Assembly (NCBI GenBank): GCA_041738715.1
Contig: JBGSPI010000087.1
Span: forward strand, 1 to 64,000
Direction: 5' to 3'
DNA length: 64,000 bases
Source: Chamaesiphon sp041738715
GTDB lineage: Bacteria > Cyanobacteriota > Cyanobacteriia > Cyanobacteriales > Chamaesiphonaceae
Below the pieces are notes generated by a model. That model searched no databases. It was not told the origin of the DNA and saw only the letters and a program-made list of their open reading frames with translations. This document shows, one piece after another, positions 15,736 to 26,016 of the stretch (position 1 is the stretch's first letter; each line of letters opens with the position of its first letter). The position numbers and the translations under genes are program-made.

Positions 15736-17816
15736 TATTTAGTTGCAACTAAGCCACTGTGACGTAATAACGCTGATGGGTCTGGTTCCCGACCACGGAA
15801 GGCGGTAAATACTTCCATTGGATGTTGGCTGCCACCGAGAGATAATACTGTATCGCGGAATCGTCGTCCCGTACTACCGATCGCATCAGGATCGTCCAAT
15901 CCAGCATCTTCAAAGGCGGCAAAAGCATCAGCACTTAACACTTCTGCCCATTTATAGCTATAGTAACCAGCCGCATAACCACCCGCGAAAATATGCCCGA
16001 AAGAACAGAGGAAATTATCTTCCGGTAAGGGGGGAATCACCATACTAATTTTAGCTAACCGATTGCGGACATCGGGCACTGTTTCGGCTCCGCCTGGTTG
16101 ATAGTTACTGTGGAGTTCCAAGTCGAGCCAGCTAAAGTGAATTTGGCGTAACATACCGCTCCCACTCATAAATGTCCGTGCGGCGAGGAGTTTTTGATAG
16201 TAGTGTTCGGGTAAGGGTTCACCAGTTTCGTAGTGTTTACCTAAACTCAACAGGGTAGGGCGATGGTAGCACCAGTTTTCCATAAATTGGCTGGGTAACT
16301 CGACGGCATCCCATTCGACGTTACTAATTCCCGATGCACCGACATAATCTACGGTCGTGAGCATGTGTTGTAAACCATGACCGAATTCATGAAAGAGAGT
16401 TTCCACTTCCCCGAAGGTCATCAGACTGGGTTTCCCGTCCACTGGTGGCGTTTGATTGCAAATCAGGTAAGCGATAGGCAGACGGACTTTATGCCCATCT
16501 ACATCAGTCAGTTTGGCGCGACTGACGCAATCTGCCATCCATGCTCCCCCACGTTTTTCGGCGGGACGGCTGTAAGGATCGAGATAGAAATAGGCGATGG
16601 GTTCTTGCTGCTCGTTGGCGACCTGGAAATACCGAACATCAGGATGCCAAATCGGTGCTTGGCCATCAGCGGCGGTAATGGTAATGCCAAAAAGTTTGTG
16701 GGCGAGGTTAAATAAGCCCGATAATACCTGTTCCAAGGGGAAGTAGGGGCGCAATTCTTCAGCATTAAAGTCAAATTTAGCTTCCCGCAGGCGTTCTGAC
16801 CAGTAGGCTAGATCCCAGTGCTTGAGGTCGTTAGCTTCGGCTGCGTCTTGGGAGATGGCAAACGCTCGCAGATCTTCGAGATCCTGTTTAGCTGCGGCAA
16901 AACTGGCACTGCGGAGAGATTCGAGCAGGCTTTCGACAGCGGCGACATTGGGTGCCATTTTACTGGCGAGACTGAGTTCGGCGAAGTTATCAAAGCCGAG
17001 GATATTGGACATCTCGCGGCGTAATTCCAGGATCCGATCGATATTGCCGAGATTATCATGTTCACCCGATGCGGCGCGACTGACATAGGCTTTATAAATT
17101 TGCTCCCGCAAGTCTCGCCGTTGACTATGCTGCATGAAGGGCAAGTAACTGGGAATATCTAAGGTAATTACCCAGGGGCCATCTGTTGGTGTCGCTGCTT
17201 CATCTCCGACTGCTCTGGCGGCTTGGGCGGCTTGGGCTAGTAAACTGTCTGGTAGTCCGGCGATTTCATCCGGTTTGGTGAGAGTTAGGCGATAGGCTTT
17301 AGTAGCATCGAGGACGTTATTTGAGAACTTATTGGCCAGTTCTGCCAGTGCCAACTGAATATCGTTAAATCGCTGCTTGGTTTCGCCAGTTAAACCGACT
17401 CCAGAGAGCTCCATATCGCGGATGGCTGCTTCGATAATCCGTTGTTGGGCTGGATCGAAGGTTGCCCATTCCGACCCGGCTTTAATGGCTTTATAGCCTT
17501 GATAGATAGCGGTACTCTGTCCCAACCTCATCCAAAATTGGACGACTTGGGGCTGCATTTCCTCATGGGCGGTGCGAAGTTCGGGGCTGTTTTTGACACC
17601 CATTAAATGCCCGACAATACTCCAACTCCAGCCGATGCGCTCGGTCAACCGATCGAGTGGTTCGACTAGTCCTGCCCAAGTTGGTGTAATATTAGCTTCA
17701 AGCTGGGTCAACTCTTGATTAACTTGGCTCAAGAGTTCGGTGATGGCTGGAACGACTTGTTCGGGGTGGATTTCGGTAAATGGTGGTAAACCCTGACCTT
17801 GTAACAGAGGATTCAT
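15735..17816 (-). CDS. prlC: M3-family oligopeptidase (oligopeptidase A type)
   Basis: A cytosolic zinc metallopeptidase of 693 residues that degrades short peptides, including cleaved signal and transit peptides. The zinc motif HEFGH appears in EVETLFHEFGHGLQHML near residue 480, with the third ligand expected in NVEWDAVELPSQFMENW. The PYFPLEQVL region and the GGYAAGYYSYKWAEVL segment near the C-terminus are family features. Start MNPLLQGQGLPPF is typical. It stands between lipA (convergent) and the TamB-like gene (divergent). Confidence 0.9.
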   Translation of the reverse strand: MNPLLQGQGLPPFTEIHPEQVVPAITELLSQVNQELTQLEANITPTWAGLVEPLDRLTERIGWSWSIVGHLMGVKNSPELRTAHEEMQPQVVQFWMRLGQSTAIYQGYKAIKAGSEWATFDPAQQRIIEAAIRDMELSGVGLTGETKQRFNDIQLALAELANKFSNNVLDATKAYRLTLTKPDEIAGLPDSLLAQAAQAARAVGDEAATPTDGPWVITLDIPSYLPFMQHSQRRDLREQIYKAYVSRAASGEHDNLGNIDRILELRREMSNILGFDNFAELSLASKMAPNVAAVESLLESLRSASFAAAKQDLEDLRAFAISQDAAEANDLKHWDLAYWSERLREAKFDFNAEELRPYFPLEQVLSGLFNLAHKLFGITITAADGQAPIWHPDVRYFQVANEQQEPIAYFYLDPYSRPAEKRGGAWMADCVSRAKLTDVDGHKVRLPIAYLICNQTPPVDGKPSLMTFGEVETLFHEFGHGLQHMLTTVDYVGASGISNVEWDAVELPSQFMENWCYHRPTLLSLGKHYETGEPLPEHYYQKLLAARTFMSGSGMLRQIHFSWLDLELHSNYQPGGAETVPDVRNRLAKISMVIPPLPEDNFLCSFGHIFAGGYAAGYYSYKWAEVLSADAFAAFEDAGLDDPDAIGSTGRRFRDTVLSLGGSQHPMEVFTAFRGREPDPSALLRHSGLVATK

Positions 17817-18243
17817 AAATATCTACGCGCGATGAGATGGGGATAATTCCATTATCTGCGATTCTCTTTCTGAGTGTCCAACCAAGGCTATTGGGTTCGG
17901 TAGGCTTAGATAGTGATTTTATGTAGTCCTCATACGCTAATTTAGCCAGACTAATCAGTTGATTCTACTCGATCGAAATCTACTTTTTGCTCGCGCCAAA
18001 TATTTTGCCCTTGCCCCATGATGTGGAACAATCATGGTGGTAAATTGTCAGGGGTATTATTAAGCGAAGTTGCTAGTTATCACTTGTCGGTGGGGAAAGG
18101 GAACAGTTGAAAGTTGAAAGTTGAAAGTTGACAGTGAACAGTGAACAGTGAACAGTTAGCAGTCCCCTCGTCCCATCGTCTCCCCGTCCTCCGTCCCCCA
18201 GTGCCAGACAAGTTGCAAATAAAAAGGATCCATCAACCATCTG
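17817..18243. other. Intergenic region between divergent prlC and tamB-like genes
   Basis: This 427-base gap must hold both promoters, but no convincing -35/-10 pair was identified. From about 18108 to 18160 it contains tandem GAAAGTT and GTGAACA heptamers, followed by a C-rich stretch with CCCCGTCC words. These repeats are of the same type as the array at 25787. No gene is seen here. Confidence 0.6.
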
Positions 18244-21200
18244 ATGATAGATAATTCATCATTCACTTCTCGTCCCTGGCTGAAATTATTTCTCAAGACT
18301 GGTAGCATCATCGGTTTAGGCTTATTTGGGTTGGCGATAATTGGGATCGGATTCGGTCAGTGGTGGGCAAAACGTCATCTGGCACCAATTGTCGCGCAGG
18401 AATTAACTAAAACGCTCAAACGACCAGTTCGCTTGGGCAAACTTGAGGATATTTCGTTTACCGAATTGCGGCTGAGTGATGCGAGTATTCCGGCTAGTGG
18501 TAATCAATTAAATCATCTCAAGGTTGAGGAAGTTGTTGTTAATTTTAATCCGCTTAAATTAGTCTTCGATCGCACACTAAAATTAGATGTACAATTAGTC
18601 GAACCGAGCATCTATCTACCCCAAGATAGTCGAGGCAGTTGGGGGACTATTCCTACATCAGAACAAACAGCACCAGGGCCAGTCAAAATTCAAGCTGGCA
18701 AGATTAAAATCGATCGCGGTCGGATTGTGTTGGTGCCTTATAGTAAAAATTTCCAGCAGCCAGTTACTGCAAATAATTTAGATTTGCAAGCGGATATTGA
18801 TGATTCCCAAAAGGAGGTCAGTTTTAATGGTAAATCTGAGTTTAATACCGATGGTAAGGTACAATTCCAAGGTAAAAGTTTAATTGCTAATGGTGAAACT
18901 AAAGTCACAATTACAGGTGACAAGCTAGATGCTGCGGCGGCGACTAGAATTGTTAAAATTCCAGAAGTGACGATCGATCGGGGAACTGTAGCTGGTAAAT
19001 TGGAGTTGGCGATCGTGCCGCAGAAGTCACTCCAGATTAGCAGTAATCTATTAGTTAATAATGGTAAGCTGTCGATTAATAATGTTCCTCGGAGTTTGGA
19101 TCGAATTAATGGACTGATTCAAGTCTCGGAACGGGATATTAAATTTAATAATGTCACGACTAACTACGATCGAGTACCCGGAATAGTTAATGGTACCCTC
19201 AATTATTATACTGGCTATCAACTCACTGCCAAAACTGCCCCAATTACCCTCCCTGATATTTTCACTAGTATTGGTGTTAAGTCACCGTTTCCTCTCGCTG
19301 GTGCGGCGGTAGCCGATTTACAATTGACGGGTAAATTAGATCGACCAATTTTAGCTGGGCAGTTTAATAATACCCAACTTAGTCAAGTCGATCGCGTGCA
19401 AGTTGATCGGGTTAATGGTAAGTTTAGATTAGCTGATGGTCTGATTAAAATCGATGCGATCGCTCAACCCAAATTAGGTGGACAGATTGCGGCAAATGGG
19501 GATATTCAGTTTTTAAAAATCCCGCAGACGCGCTTTCAGTTGCAGGGAAATAATCTTCCTGGCGATACTCTGGCTCGTCTCTACGGTGCCAAATTACCAC
19601 CGCAAATCGAACTGGGCACTGCGTCGGTAGTAGGCACAATTGGTGGCAGTGGCGAGAATATCTATACGAATCTGCGGGTGAGTACACCCCAGGCGACTTA
19701 CCCACTCAGTACAGACCTCCAAATTACCCCCCAAGGAAAAACCCTCGTGCAGAGAGCGACGGTTCAAGCAGCAGGGGGAAAAATACTGGCACAAGGGGCA
19801 ATCAGCGCAACTAATTGGCAGTTAAATTTACAACCACAAAATTTAGATACCCAGCAGTTAGCAAAAATTTTGGGGACAAGTTTACCAGCGAACTATCGAG
19901 GTAAATTGGGGGGGAATATTCAAGCGGCTGGGTTGAATAATCAGATTGAAATCGATCGGATTCAGGCACAAGGAAAATTGAGTTTACAGCTAGCTGCTGG
20001 ACAAATTACGGCGAATAGTTTGACACTCGATCGCGGTCTGTGGCAAGCTGATCTCAGTAGTAATGCCCTCGATCTCCAACAACTTGAAACCGTTTCTACC
20101 CCGGGAGGTAGCAATCTACCCGCAGGTATTGTGAGTGGTAATTTTCAAGTCAAAGGTAATGGAGTCAAGCAAATTAGTCCTCAGACTATTTTCGCCCAAG
20201 GTCGAGCCAAAGTCAAACTAGGTGCTGGTGAAATTAAGTCAGACAATTTAAAGATCTCTAATGGTAAATGGCAGGGGTTATTTACAACTAATGGGTTAAG
20301 TCTAGCAACATTTAATTCTCAACTTGGTGGTAAATTAAATGGGGAATTTAATTTAGCGGGTAATGTCGAACAATTCACACCTGAATCGATTCAAGGAAGA
20401 GGTATTGGTTCGATCGATTTACCCCAAGGTAAGATCACCAGTAAGAATTTCCAGATCGATCGCGGTCAATGGCAGGGCAATATAAACATATTATCATTAG
20501 TTTTGGGTAAGTTAGCACCGGAAATTCCCCTCCAATTTCGCAATGCTAAACTGGATGGCAATCTCAAAATTTCTGGCAATCTGAAACAACTTAAACCTAA
20601 TCAAATTAATGTGGCTGGAAATGGCAAATTGAGCGTAGCAAATGGTACAATTACAGCTCAACAACTAGAACTAAAATCTGGTAAATGGCGGGGTAACTTT
20701 GGGATTAATCGAGTCAAATTAGGCAGCATCAGTGAGAATATTCCTGTTGGCTTTGAATCTGCTCAACTTTCTGGTAACTTCGCTGCTGCCGGAGATTTGG
20801 ACAAACCTAATCTCGATCAAATCCAAGTAGCTGGGGATGGTGAATTAGCCCTGGCTGATGGCAGAATTCGTGCTAGAGACTTACAATTAGATCGAGGTAA
20901 TTGGCAAACAAATCTGGCAATTACCAATTTCAAATTAGGTAGTGTTGCCGACAGTATCCCTAGCCAATTTCAAACTGCCAAACTAACAGGTAATTTTAAT
21001 GTGGCTGGCAATTTAAACCGATTAACTCCCGAGGCAATTCAAGCCAATGGTAGTGGAGATTTAAGACTAGCCGACGGTGGAAAAATTTTTGGTTCTAATC
21101 TGAGCATTGCCGAAGGAAAATGGCAGAGCGATCTGGCAATTCGTCGATTAAAATTGGGCACGGTCAATCAAGAACTACCTAAAGCAGTTCAAGCTGGCTT

Positions 21201-24200
21201 ATTATCTGGCAACTTTCGGGCTGCGGGTAATCTCCAAGATCCCAGCCCAGAAAATATCCAAGCTAGCGGAAATGGACAGATAGAGCGAATTTTGGGTGGA
21301 AATATCCAACTGAGTAATTTAACCTTAGATCGAGGACAATGGCAAAGTAGAGTAACTGCCGACAGCTTAAATATTGCCGCATTAACTCAATTCGCTCCAA
21401 AAAATAGTATCGGCGTAGAAAAATTAACTGGACAACTCAGTGGCGATCTCCAATTAGCCGGAAATATTCAAGCTAATAATCTTGCCAAACTCCAAGTATT
21501 CGGACAAACTAAATTAACTAATTTTCAGTTCGGTACACTTAAATTCGATCCTAATCTCATTGGCAGTATTCAAGCCAATCCTGGACAGGGTGTAGATATT
21601 GCCTTCGCTGGTGGAACCGACAGATTATCATTATCACTCGATCGCAATTTACAACCCCAAAAATTTGCCGTTCAGCAGCAAGGAATCATCGCTAATGGTA
21701 CGGTCTCCCGCCAAATCCTCGATCTCAATGTCGAACGATTGCCCCTCGATTTATTACAACCATGGATTCCCAAAAATATTGGGATTCAACAATATCGATT
21801 TGGGGGGATCGCCACAGGTAATTTAGCTGTTAACCTGACAAATTTCCAAGTAGCCGGAACCCAAATTGATATTACCAACCCCACCTTCGGCGCATTTCAA
21901 GGCGATCGCCTCCTTGCCAATTTTCGCTATGCTAATGGACAGTTTAATCTCAATGACACTGAAATTCAGCGCGGGGCAAATAGTTACTTAATTAGTGCCA
22001 ATATCACTCCCACCGCCACGACACCCACCTTCCAAGCCAAAGTTCGAGTCCCCAAAGGCTCCCTCGAAGATGTCCGAGATTTGTTCCAGATTTTTAGCAT
22101 CGAAGATCTCTTCACCCCACTAAATCAACGCGAATACGGCACTGTCGCCGACCTCGATCTCCAAACCGAAAAAATCGCTAATCGCCCTCAACCCCTATAC
22201 AATGAGTTGCGCCGTCTCTCCGAACTTAGACGGTGGCTCGATCGAGAAACAGATCGCCAACAAGCTACTACCATAATTCCCGAATTACGGAATTTACAGG
22301 GAGACTTCCAAGGCGAACTAGCGATCGCCAATAATCCGAACACCGGACTAACTGCTGATTTCGATCTTCGAGGCGACAAATGGCAACTCGAACGCTACAA
22401 TCTCGACAAGTTTCAAGCCAAAGGCTCTTGGCGCAATGGTCAACTTCGCCTCGATCCCCTCGCCATCACGATCGAAAATAGTCAAATGCTCGTAGCAGGA
22501 GAATTTGGGGTCGATAATCAAAATGCCCAAATAAACATCCAAAATGTCCCAACTGAGTGGTTAACCAGCCTGGTAGAGCTACCTGTGGACATCAAAGGCA
22601 AGGTCAACCTGACAGCCCAAATTGGGGGAAGTTTAGGTAATCCCCGGATTAATGGAACTGCTAATCTCCAAGATGCCCAATTCAACCAAACCAAGCTCAA
22701 ATCCGTCGTTGGTAACTTTAACTACTGGGATGGGCGATTAAATTTTGATAATAATGCCACCTTTGCCAAAGCTTCGCTCACTAGTCAAACAGATCTAATT
22801 AATCTGAATGGCAGTATCCCCTATCAACTACCCTTTAGCCTGAAACCCCCAGCTAGTCAAGATCTACGCATCGATGTCAATCTCCAAAATCAAGGCTTAA
22901 AAATTCTCGATGTCTTCAGTAATAGACAACTCCGCTGGATTGATGGACAGGGCAAAATCGCCCTTAATATCAGTGGAAAAATGAAACCACAAGGTGGAAT
23001 AGACAGCTTCACAGCTAGCGGAATCGCGACAATTGCCCAAGGAAAAATTCAAAGTCCGATTATTCCAGAACCTCTTCAAGACATCAATAGCGAAATCTTC
23101 TTCGACTTCGACAGAGTCAATATCCAAAAATTAACGGGTAAATTCTTCGGTGGAGCCGCTGGCAAAGAAAATAGAGGTCAAGTTAGCATTGCTGGGATTA
23201 TCCCAATTTCTGATTCCTTCAACCTCGATCCGAATGACCGATTGAGCGTCATCATGCAGGGTATCGCCGTCGATCTCAAAGACAAATATAGCGGCAACGT
23301 CGATGGTAAACTGACGATCGAAGGTACCGCCCTCGCACCGATCCTCACAGGTAAAATCAAACTCAGCAACGGACAAGTCTTCCTCCCCGAATCACCCAAC
23401 ACCACATCCACCGTATTGGGTATCAATCCAGCCCCAACCGAAGAAGTAGTTAGCAGTAGTTCTCTCCCACTTCGCAGCCTCCAACTCACCCTCGGCGACA
23501 ATATCCAAATTACGAGTTCCCCCGTTCTCAACTTCATAGCTACCGGAACACTTGACATCGATGGCACAATCGATAATCCTCGTCCATTTGGTCAAGTTCA
23601 ACTCCAAAAAGGTGCTGTCAATCTCTTCACCACTCAATTTCGCCTTGCCAACGGCTACCCCCAAACCGCCGACTTTTTCCCCACATTAGGCACTGAACCT
23701 GTCCTCAATCTTCGCCTCTATGCCAAAACCCTCGAAACAGCCGGTGGGGCGATTTCCCAACGGAGTTCGATCGCCAAAACAGTTACAGGGAGCGAAATTA
23801 ATGAGACTGCGAACTTCTATAGCACCAGCCTCGGTTCCGTCCAAACCGTTCAGGTGGAAGCTCGAATTGCCGGATTAGCCAGCCAAATCACCCAACGTTT
23901 AGAACTCTCCAGTACTCCACCCCGTACCCAACCGGAAATCCTCCTCCTGCTTGGTGGTGGCTTGGTCGAACGGATTGCCACTGGGGAGAATAATATCGGG
24001 CTAGGTATTGCGAATCTCGCTGGTTCCACCCTCCTCAACAATATCCAAGATCGCGTCAGCGAAGCCTTGAGTCTGAGTGATTTTCGCCTTTTTCCCACCA
24101 TTACCAAGGACTCTAAAACTAGCAGTACCTCCACCCTTGGTGTCGCCGCTGAAGTTGGCGTAGATATCACCCCAAAAGTCTCTACTTCGGTGTTTAAAGT

Positions 24201-24327
24201 GCTGACGAATAGCGAACTACCCCAGTACAGTATCCGCTATCGCCTCAACGATCAAATGTTATTGCGCGGCTCTACCAATCTCTTCGGCGAAAACCGCGCC
24301 ATCCTGGAATTTGAACAACGATTCTGA
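18244..24327 (+). CDS. tamB: TamB/DUF490-family translocation and assembly module protein
   Basis: A 2027-residue envelope protein. Residues 10-38 form one N-terminal membrane anchor (GSIIGLGLFGLAIIGIGFGQ). The remainder is predicted to be a long, beta-rich, groove-like structure in the periplasm, reaching the TamB/DUF490 domain over the last 350 or so residues (GEIKLSNGQVFLP-like region, IQITSSPVLNFIATGTLDID, ending in FGENRAILEFEQRF). TamB-like proteins are thought to bridge the two membranes in outer-membrane assembly or lipid transport. Residues about 580-1050 contain seven modules of roughly 72 residues sharing a DRGxWQ-type core. Size and modules match cyanobacterial family members. Confidence 0.88.
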   Translation: MIDNSSFTSRPWLKLFLKTGSIIGLGLFGLAIIGIGFGQWWAKRHLAPIVAQELTKTLKRPVRLGKLEDISFTELRLSDASIPASGNQLNHLKVEEVVVNFNPLKLVFDRTLKLDVQLVEPSIYLPQDSRGSWGTIPTSEQTAPGPVKIQAGKIKIDRGRIVLVPYSKNFQQPVTANNLDLQADIDDSQKEVSFNGKSEFNTDGKVQFQGKSLIANGETKVTITGDKLDAAAATRIVKIPEVTIDRGTVAGKLELAIVPQKSLQISSNLLVNNGKLSINNVPRSLDRINGLIQVSERDIKFNNVTTNYDRVPGIVNGTLNYYTGYQLTAKTAPITLPDIFTSIGVKSPFPLAGAAVADLQLTGKLDRPILAGQFNNTQLSQVDRVQVDRVNGKFRLADGLIKIDAIAQPKLGGQIAANGDIQFLKIPQTRFQLQGNNLPGDTLARLYGAKLPPQIELGTASVVGTIGGSGENIYTNLRVSTPQATYPLSTDLQITPQGKTLVQRATVQAAGGKILAQGAISATNWQLNLQPQNLDTQQLAKILGTSLPANYRGKLGGNIQAAGLNNQIEIDRIQAQGKLSLQLAAGQITANSLTLDRGLWQADLSSNALDLQQLETVSTPGGSNLPAGIVSGNFQVKGNGVKQISPQTIFAQGRAKVKLGAGEIKSDNLKISNGKWQGLFTTNGLSLATFNSQLGGKLNGEFNLAGNVEQFTPESIQGRGIGSIDLPQGKITSKNFQIDRGQWQGNINILSLVLGKLAPEIPLQFRNAKLDGNLKISGNLKQLKPNQINVAGNGKLSVANGTITAQQLELKSGKWRGNFGINRVKLGSISENIPVGFESAQLSGNFAAAGDLDKPNLDQIQVAGDGELALADGRIRARDLQLDRGNWQTNLAITNFKLGSVADSIPSQFQTAKLTGNFNVAGNLNRLTPEAIQANGSGDLRLADGGKIFGSNLSIAEGKWQSDLAIRRLKLGTVNQELPKAVQAGLLSGNFRAAGNLQDPSPENIQASGNGQIERILGGNIQLSNLTLDRGQWQSRVTADSLNIAALTQFAPKNSIGVEKLTGQLSGDLQLAGNIQANNLAKLQVFGQTKLTNFQFGTLKFDPNLIGSIQANPGQGVDIAFAGGTDRLSLSLDRNLQPQKFAVQQQGIIANGTVSRQILDLNVERLPLDLLQPWIPKNIGIQQYRFGGIATGNLAVNLTNFQVAGTQIDITNPTFGAFQGDRLLANFRYANGQFNLNDTEIQRGANSYLISANITPTATTPTFQAKVRVPKGSLEDVRDLFQIFSIEDLFTPLNQREYGTVADLDLQTEKIANRPQPLYNELRRLSELRRWLDRETDRQQATTIIPELRNLQGDFQGELAIANNPNTGLTADFDLRGDKWQLERYNLDKFQAKGSWRNGQLRLDPLAITIENSQMLVAGEFGVDNQNAQINIQNVPTEWLTSLVELPVDIKGKVNLTAQIGGSLGNPRINGTANLQDAQFNQTKLKSVVGNFNYWDGRLNFDNNATFAKASLTSQTDLINLNGSIPYQLPFSLKPPASQDLRIDVNLQNQGLKILDVFSNRQLRWIDGQGKIALNISGKMKPQGGIDSFTASGIATIAQGKIQSPIIPEPLQDINSEIFFDFDRVNIQKLTGKFFGGAAGKENRGQVSIAGIIPISDSFNLDPNDRLSVIMQGIAVDLKDKYSGNVDGKLTIEGTALAPILTGKIKLSNGQVFLPESPNTTSTVLGINPAPTEEVVSSSSLPLRSLQLTLGDNIQITSSPVLNFIATGTLDIDGTIDNPRPFGQVQLQKGAVNLFTTQFRLANGYPQTADFFPTLGTEPVLNLRLYAKTLETAGGAISQRSSIAKTVTGSEINETANFYSTSLGSVQTVQVEARIAGLASQITQRLELSSTPPRTQPEILLLLGGGLVERIATGENNIGLGIANLAGSTLLNNIQDRVSEALSLSDFRLFPTITKDSKTSSTSTLGVAAEVGVDITPKVSTSVFKVLTNSELPQYSIRYRLNDQMLLRGSTNLFGENRAILEFEQRF

Positions 24328-24410
24328 ATATTAGTAATTTTGCCACCATCTACCACTCGACGTGAGAAACACGATAGACTATAATATTGCTCTCTTGTCT
24401 TCAGAATTTT

Positions 24411-25769
24411 ATGTCGCTGCCGATCGTTGCTATTATTGGTCGTCCTAACGTGGGCAAATCCACACTCGTCAATCGGTTGGCGGGCGCAAGGGAATCGATC
24501 GTGCATGATGAGCCAGGAGTTACCCGCGATCGCACATATCGACGGGCATTTTGGCGAGATCGTGAGTTCGTGGTCGTAGACACGGGCGGTCTTGTATTTG
24601 ACGATGATACGGAATTTTTACCCCTGATTCGCGAACAGGCGATGACGGCTCTGTCACAGGCGAGTGCGGCGATTTTTGTTGTCGATGGGCAACAGGGCAT
24701 CACTGGTGGAGATCGGGAAATTGCCACCTGGCTGCGCGTCCAGAAAATACCTGTATTTGTCGCCGTGAACAAATGTGAATCGGAAACAGTTGGTGCCCTG
24801 CAAACTGCTGATTTTTGGGAGCTAGGGATCGGCGAACCTTTTGCGATATCCAGTATTCACGGTAGTGGTACGGGCGAATTACTAGATGAATTAGTTCTGG
24901 GTTTACCCGTCGTCGAAGAAGTGGAAACTCCCGAAATTCGGATCGCCATTATTGGTAGACCGAATGTGGGTAAATCCAGTCTCTTGAATGCCTTCCTCGG
25001 TGAAAATCGATCGATTGTCAGTCCAGTTTCCGGGACAACTCGCGATGCGATCGATACTGTAATTACCCGCAATGATACTAATTATCGTCTGATCGATACT
25101 GCTGGGATTCGGCGGAAGAAAAACGTCGATTATGGCCCCGAATTCTTCGGGATCAATCGGGCATTCCGTGCGATCGATCGTTGTGATGTGGTGCTACTAG
25201 TCTTAAATGCGATCGATGGTGTCACCGAGCAGGATCAAAAATTGGCGGGCAGAATCGCCGAGGAAGGTCGTGCTTGCGTGATTGTTGTCAACAAATGGGA
25301 TGCAGTGGAGAAGGATTCATACACCATTTATGACTACCAAGAACAACTAAATAGTCGGCTCAACTTCACCGAATGGGCGGAAAATATCTTTGTCAGTGCG
25401 CTAACGGGACAACGGGTTGATAAAATCTTAGAAATCGTCGATCGGGCTGTCGAACAACACCGTCGCCGGGTCAGTACTGCTACCATCAACCAAGTGATTG
25501 AGGAATCTACCACTTGGCACAATCCCCTGGTGACAAGGCAAGGGAAACAGGGCAAAATTTATTATGGCACCCAAGTTAGTACCCAACCGCCGACAATTGC
25601 CCTATTCGTCAACGACCCATCACGGTTTAATGATAACTACCGTCGTTATATCGAGAATCAATTTCGGACTCAACTCGGCTTTGCAGGTACTCCCCTCCGC
25701 CTCCTCTGGCGCGGTAAGAAACAACGCGAAGGCGAGAAAATCGCCAACCGAGCAACAAGAGTTAAGTAG
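24411..25769 (+). CDS. der: Ribosome biogenesis GTPase Der (EngA)
   Basis: A double GTPase needed for assembly of the 50S subunit. Two G-domains are visible: first P-loop GRPNVGKST at about residue 9 with DTGG switch II, and second GRPNVGKSS at about residue 184 with DTAGIRRK and NKWD. A KH-like C-terminal domain ends the protein (QLGFAGTPLRLLWRGKKQ). The ATG at 24411 (MSLPIVAIIG) fits the family start; the in-frame TTG or ATG-rich leader from 24387 is probably not translated. Length 452 residues is normal. Confidence 0.94.
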   Translation: MSLPIVAIIGRPNVGKSTLVNRLAGARESIVHDEPGVTRDRTYRRAFWRDREFVVVDTGGLVFDDDTEFLPLIREQAMTALSQASAAIFVVDGQQGITGGDREIATWLRVQKIPVFVAVNKCESETVGALQTADFWELGIGEPFAISSIHGSGTGELLDELVLGLPVVEEVETPEIRIAIIGRPNVGKSSLLNAFLGENRSIVSPVSGTTRDAIDTVITRNDTNYRLIDTAGIRRKKNVDYGPEFFGINRAFRAIDRCDVVLLVLNAIDGVTEQDQKLAGRIAEEGRACVIVVNKWDAVEKDSYTIYDYQEQLNSRLNFTEWAENIFVSALTGQRVDKILEIVDRAVEQHRRRVSTATINQVIEESTTWHNPLVTRQGKQGKIYYGTQVSTQPPTIALFVNDPSRFNDNYRRYIENQFRTQLGFAGTPLRLLWRGKKQREGEKIANRATRVK

Positions 25770-25786
25770 AGAGTAGAGGGTGGGGA

Positions 25787-25871
25787 AAAGTTGAAAGTTG
25801 AAAGTTGAAAGTTGAAAGTTGAAAGTTGAAAGTTGAAAGTTGAGAGTTGAAAGTTGAGAGTTGAGAGTTGA
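25787..25871. repeat. Tandem heptamer array (GTTGAAA/GTTGAGA)
   Basis: About twelve consecutive copies of AGTTGAA or AGTTGAG occupy the gap between der and ecfT. They are followed by a CTTCTCTT run and then by GGCTACGCCAAC/GTTGGCGCAGCC palindromic repeat pieces to about 25965, and CAGTCCCC words to 26010. Copy number of such an array can vary by replication slippage. Confidence 0.9.
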
Positions 25872-26016
25872 CCCTTCTCTTCTCTTCTCTTCGAGAGGCT
25901 ACGCCAACTAGACGCTACGCGTTGGCGCAGCCTGCGCTTTGCGCTTACGACAAGCTCAGTGCAAGTCAGTCCCCCAGTCCCCTAGTCCCCCAGTCCCCCC
26001 GCCTCCCAACTCCCAG

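Noticed and set aside
25939..26016. Upstream in-frame extension of EcfT
   Set aside because: The extra residues are encoded by repeat DNA (CCCAGTCCCC words), and the family starts at MDLLRSLPIG.
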